Made by a program: the position numbers and the translations under genes
Shown here: positions 21,071 through 21,544 of the stretch, piece after piece
How the letters are laid out: each line of letters starts with the position of its first letter
Numbering within the stretch: position 1 is the stretch's first letter
The notes under the pieces: model-generated
What the model saw: the letters and a program-made list of their open reading frames with translations, nothing else
What the model was told of the DNA's origin: nothing
Database searches by the model: none
Origin: Candidatus Nanoanaerosalina archaeon
GTDB taxonomy: Archaea; Nanohalarchaeota; Nanosalinia; Nanosalinales; Nanoanaerosalinaceae
Direction: 5' to 3'
DNA: 21,544 nucleotides
NCBI GenBank assembly: GCA_022729275.1
Contig: JALDAH010000012.1
Location: 1 to 21,544, forward strand

Positions 21071-21544
21071 CAGTTATCACCCTCCTCTGAAATCTTATCG
21101 TCAAGCCATTCTTCCATCTTGTTGGTCAGTCCGCTTTCCTGAGCTTTCCTGGCAACTCTCTTACAGGCCTTTGCTGCAAGAGCTTCATTTTCTCCTCTTA
21201 TCCAGGTCCTACCGTTCTGACCTACAACTATTGTGCATCCTGTTTTTTCCTTGATCATGTTTACCATGCTTCCTTTCTTTCCTATTATCCTCGGAACCTT
21301 GGTTGGAGGAACTTCTATTACCATACCTCCCTGAATCTTTCTTGATCTTCTGTCTTTCATGCCTACTTGCATGTCCTTGCTCTTAGTAACCTTCTGAATC
21401 TTTGCTATCACGACATCTCCGACATCGTAATAATCAGCAATATCGTCTTCGCTCAAATCTATGTATTCATCGACAGCTTCTCCGATAGGCATGACAGCAT
21501 CATAAGGAGAATTTATATCAAGAATCCAGTTGGAGTAAGTGACC
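21070..21544 (-). CDS. rrp4: Exosome RNA-binding subunit Rrp4 (5' end outside window)
   Basis: The frame is open to the end of the window, so the start lies beyond it; the ATG at 21492 is internal. The visible part begins in an S1 domain (SNWILDINSPYDAVMPIGEA, then VGDVVIAKIQKV) and continues with a KH domain that carries PRIIGKKGSMVNMIKEKTG and VVGQNGRTWIRG. Rrp4 forms part of the cap on the exosome ring and feeds RNA into it. The N-terminal domain and first S1 strands are missing here. It is the first visible gene of the exosome operon. Confidence 0.95.
   Translation of the reverse strand, partial: VTYSNWILDINSPYDAVMPIGEAVDEYIDLSEDDIADYYDVGDVVIAKIQKVTKSKDMQVGMKDRRSRKIQGGMVIEVPPTKVPRIIGKKGSMVNMIKEKTGCTIVVGQNGRTWIRGENEALAAKACKRVARKAQESGLTNKMEEWLDDKISEEGDN

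Noticed and set aside
20565..21254. Long plus-strand open frame (229 codons) opposite rrp41 and rrp4
   Set aside because: It is antisense to two clear exosome genes and rich in Ser and Leu, as expected from the complement of acidic, codon-biased genes.
1..21544. Mobile element, CRISPR array or phage module
   Set aside because: No transposase, integrase, long inverted repeats, direct-repeat array or phage structural gene was seen on either strand.

Overview
The window is archaeal chromosomal DNA of low G+C (roughly 37-40% by eye). It carries archaeal exosome subunits, KEOPS Pcc1, RNA polymerase subunit P, prefoldin beta, ribosomal protein eL43, a UPF0147 protein, an archaeal-type SRP RNA and a tRNA-Cys without encoded CCA. 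The first genes of transcripts mostly have a TATA-like element about 25-33 nt before the start codon, implying leaderless mRNAs. Genes inside operons have strong GGTGAT/GAGGTG Shine-Dalgarno sites. The sequence does not settle the lineage. The PGF-pre-PGF surface protein, very acidic linkers, many short or reduced proteins and high gene density would fit a small-genome or halophile-associated euryarchaeal or DPANN-type archaeon, but this is inference.

Layout. 1-3054: the 3' end of a surface protein, a HAM1-like nucleotide pyrophosphatase, an intact class I methyltransferase, a TspO-like membrane protein, and two decayed 3' ends that look like methyltransferases. 3055-6735: an acidic protein with an ADP-ribosyltransferase-like domain and a full-length P2-type cation ATPase. 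6736-9584: a membrane-hairpin protein, a polytopic membrane protein, a PIN-domain protein, an unknown 144-aa protein and an overlapping 40-aa protein. 9581-13205: cysS (GTG start), an apparently frameshifted small ORF coupled to it, an unknown 322-aa protein, tRNA-Cys with an unusual D-loop/T-loop pair, and a protein with a radical-SAM fold that has lost its CxxxCxxC motif. 13208-17076: an unknown 282-aa protein ending in a clamp-binding-like motif, SRP RNA, a short TraB-family protein, a PD-(D/E)XK nuclease overlapping an M50-like protein without HExxH, a small membrane protein and two overlapping small genes. 17170-18237: a divergent THUMP methyltransferase. 18239-21544 (minus strand): the conserved archaeal exosome/translation superoperon.

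How the genes work together. The exosome genes rrp4-rrp41-rrp42 are translationally coupled. They end in a hairpin/T-tract, after which a new promoter drives eL43-rpoP-pcc1-pfdB-UPF0147. This block links RNA decay, transcription, ribosome assembly, tRNA t6A modification and protein folding. Cysteinyl-tRNA synthetase and its cognate tRNA lie within 1.2 kb of each other. A recurring theme is proteins that keep a fold but lack catalytic residues: the radical-SAM-like protein, the M50-like protein and possibly the THUMP methyltransferase. I see no IS element, CRISPR array, integrase or phage module.
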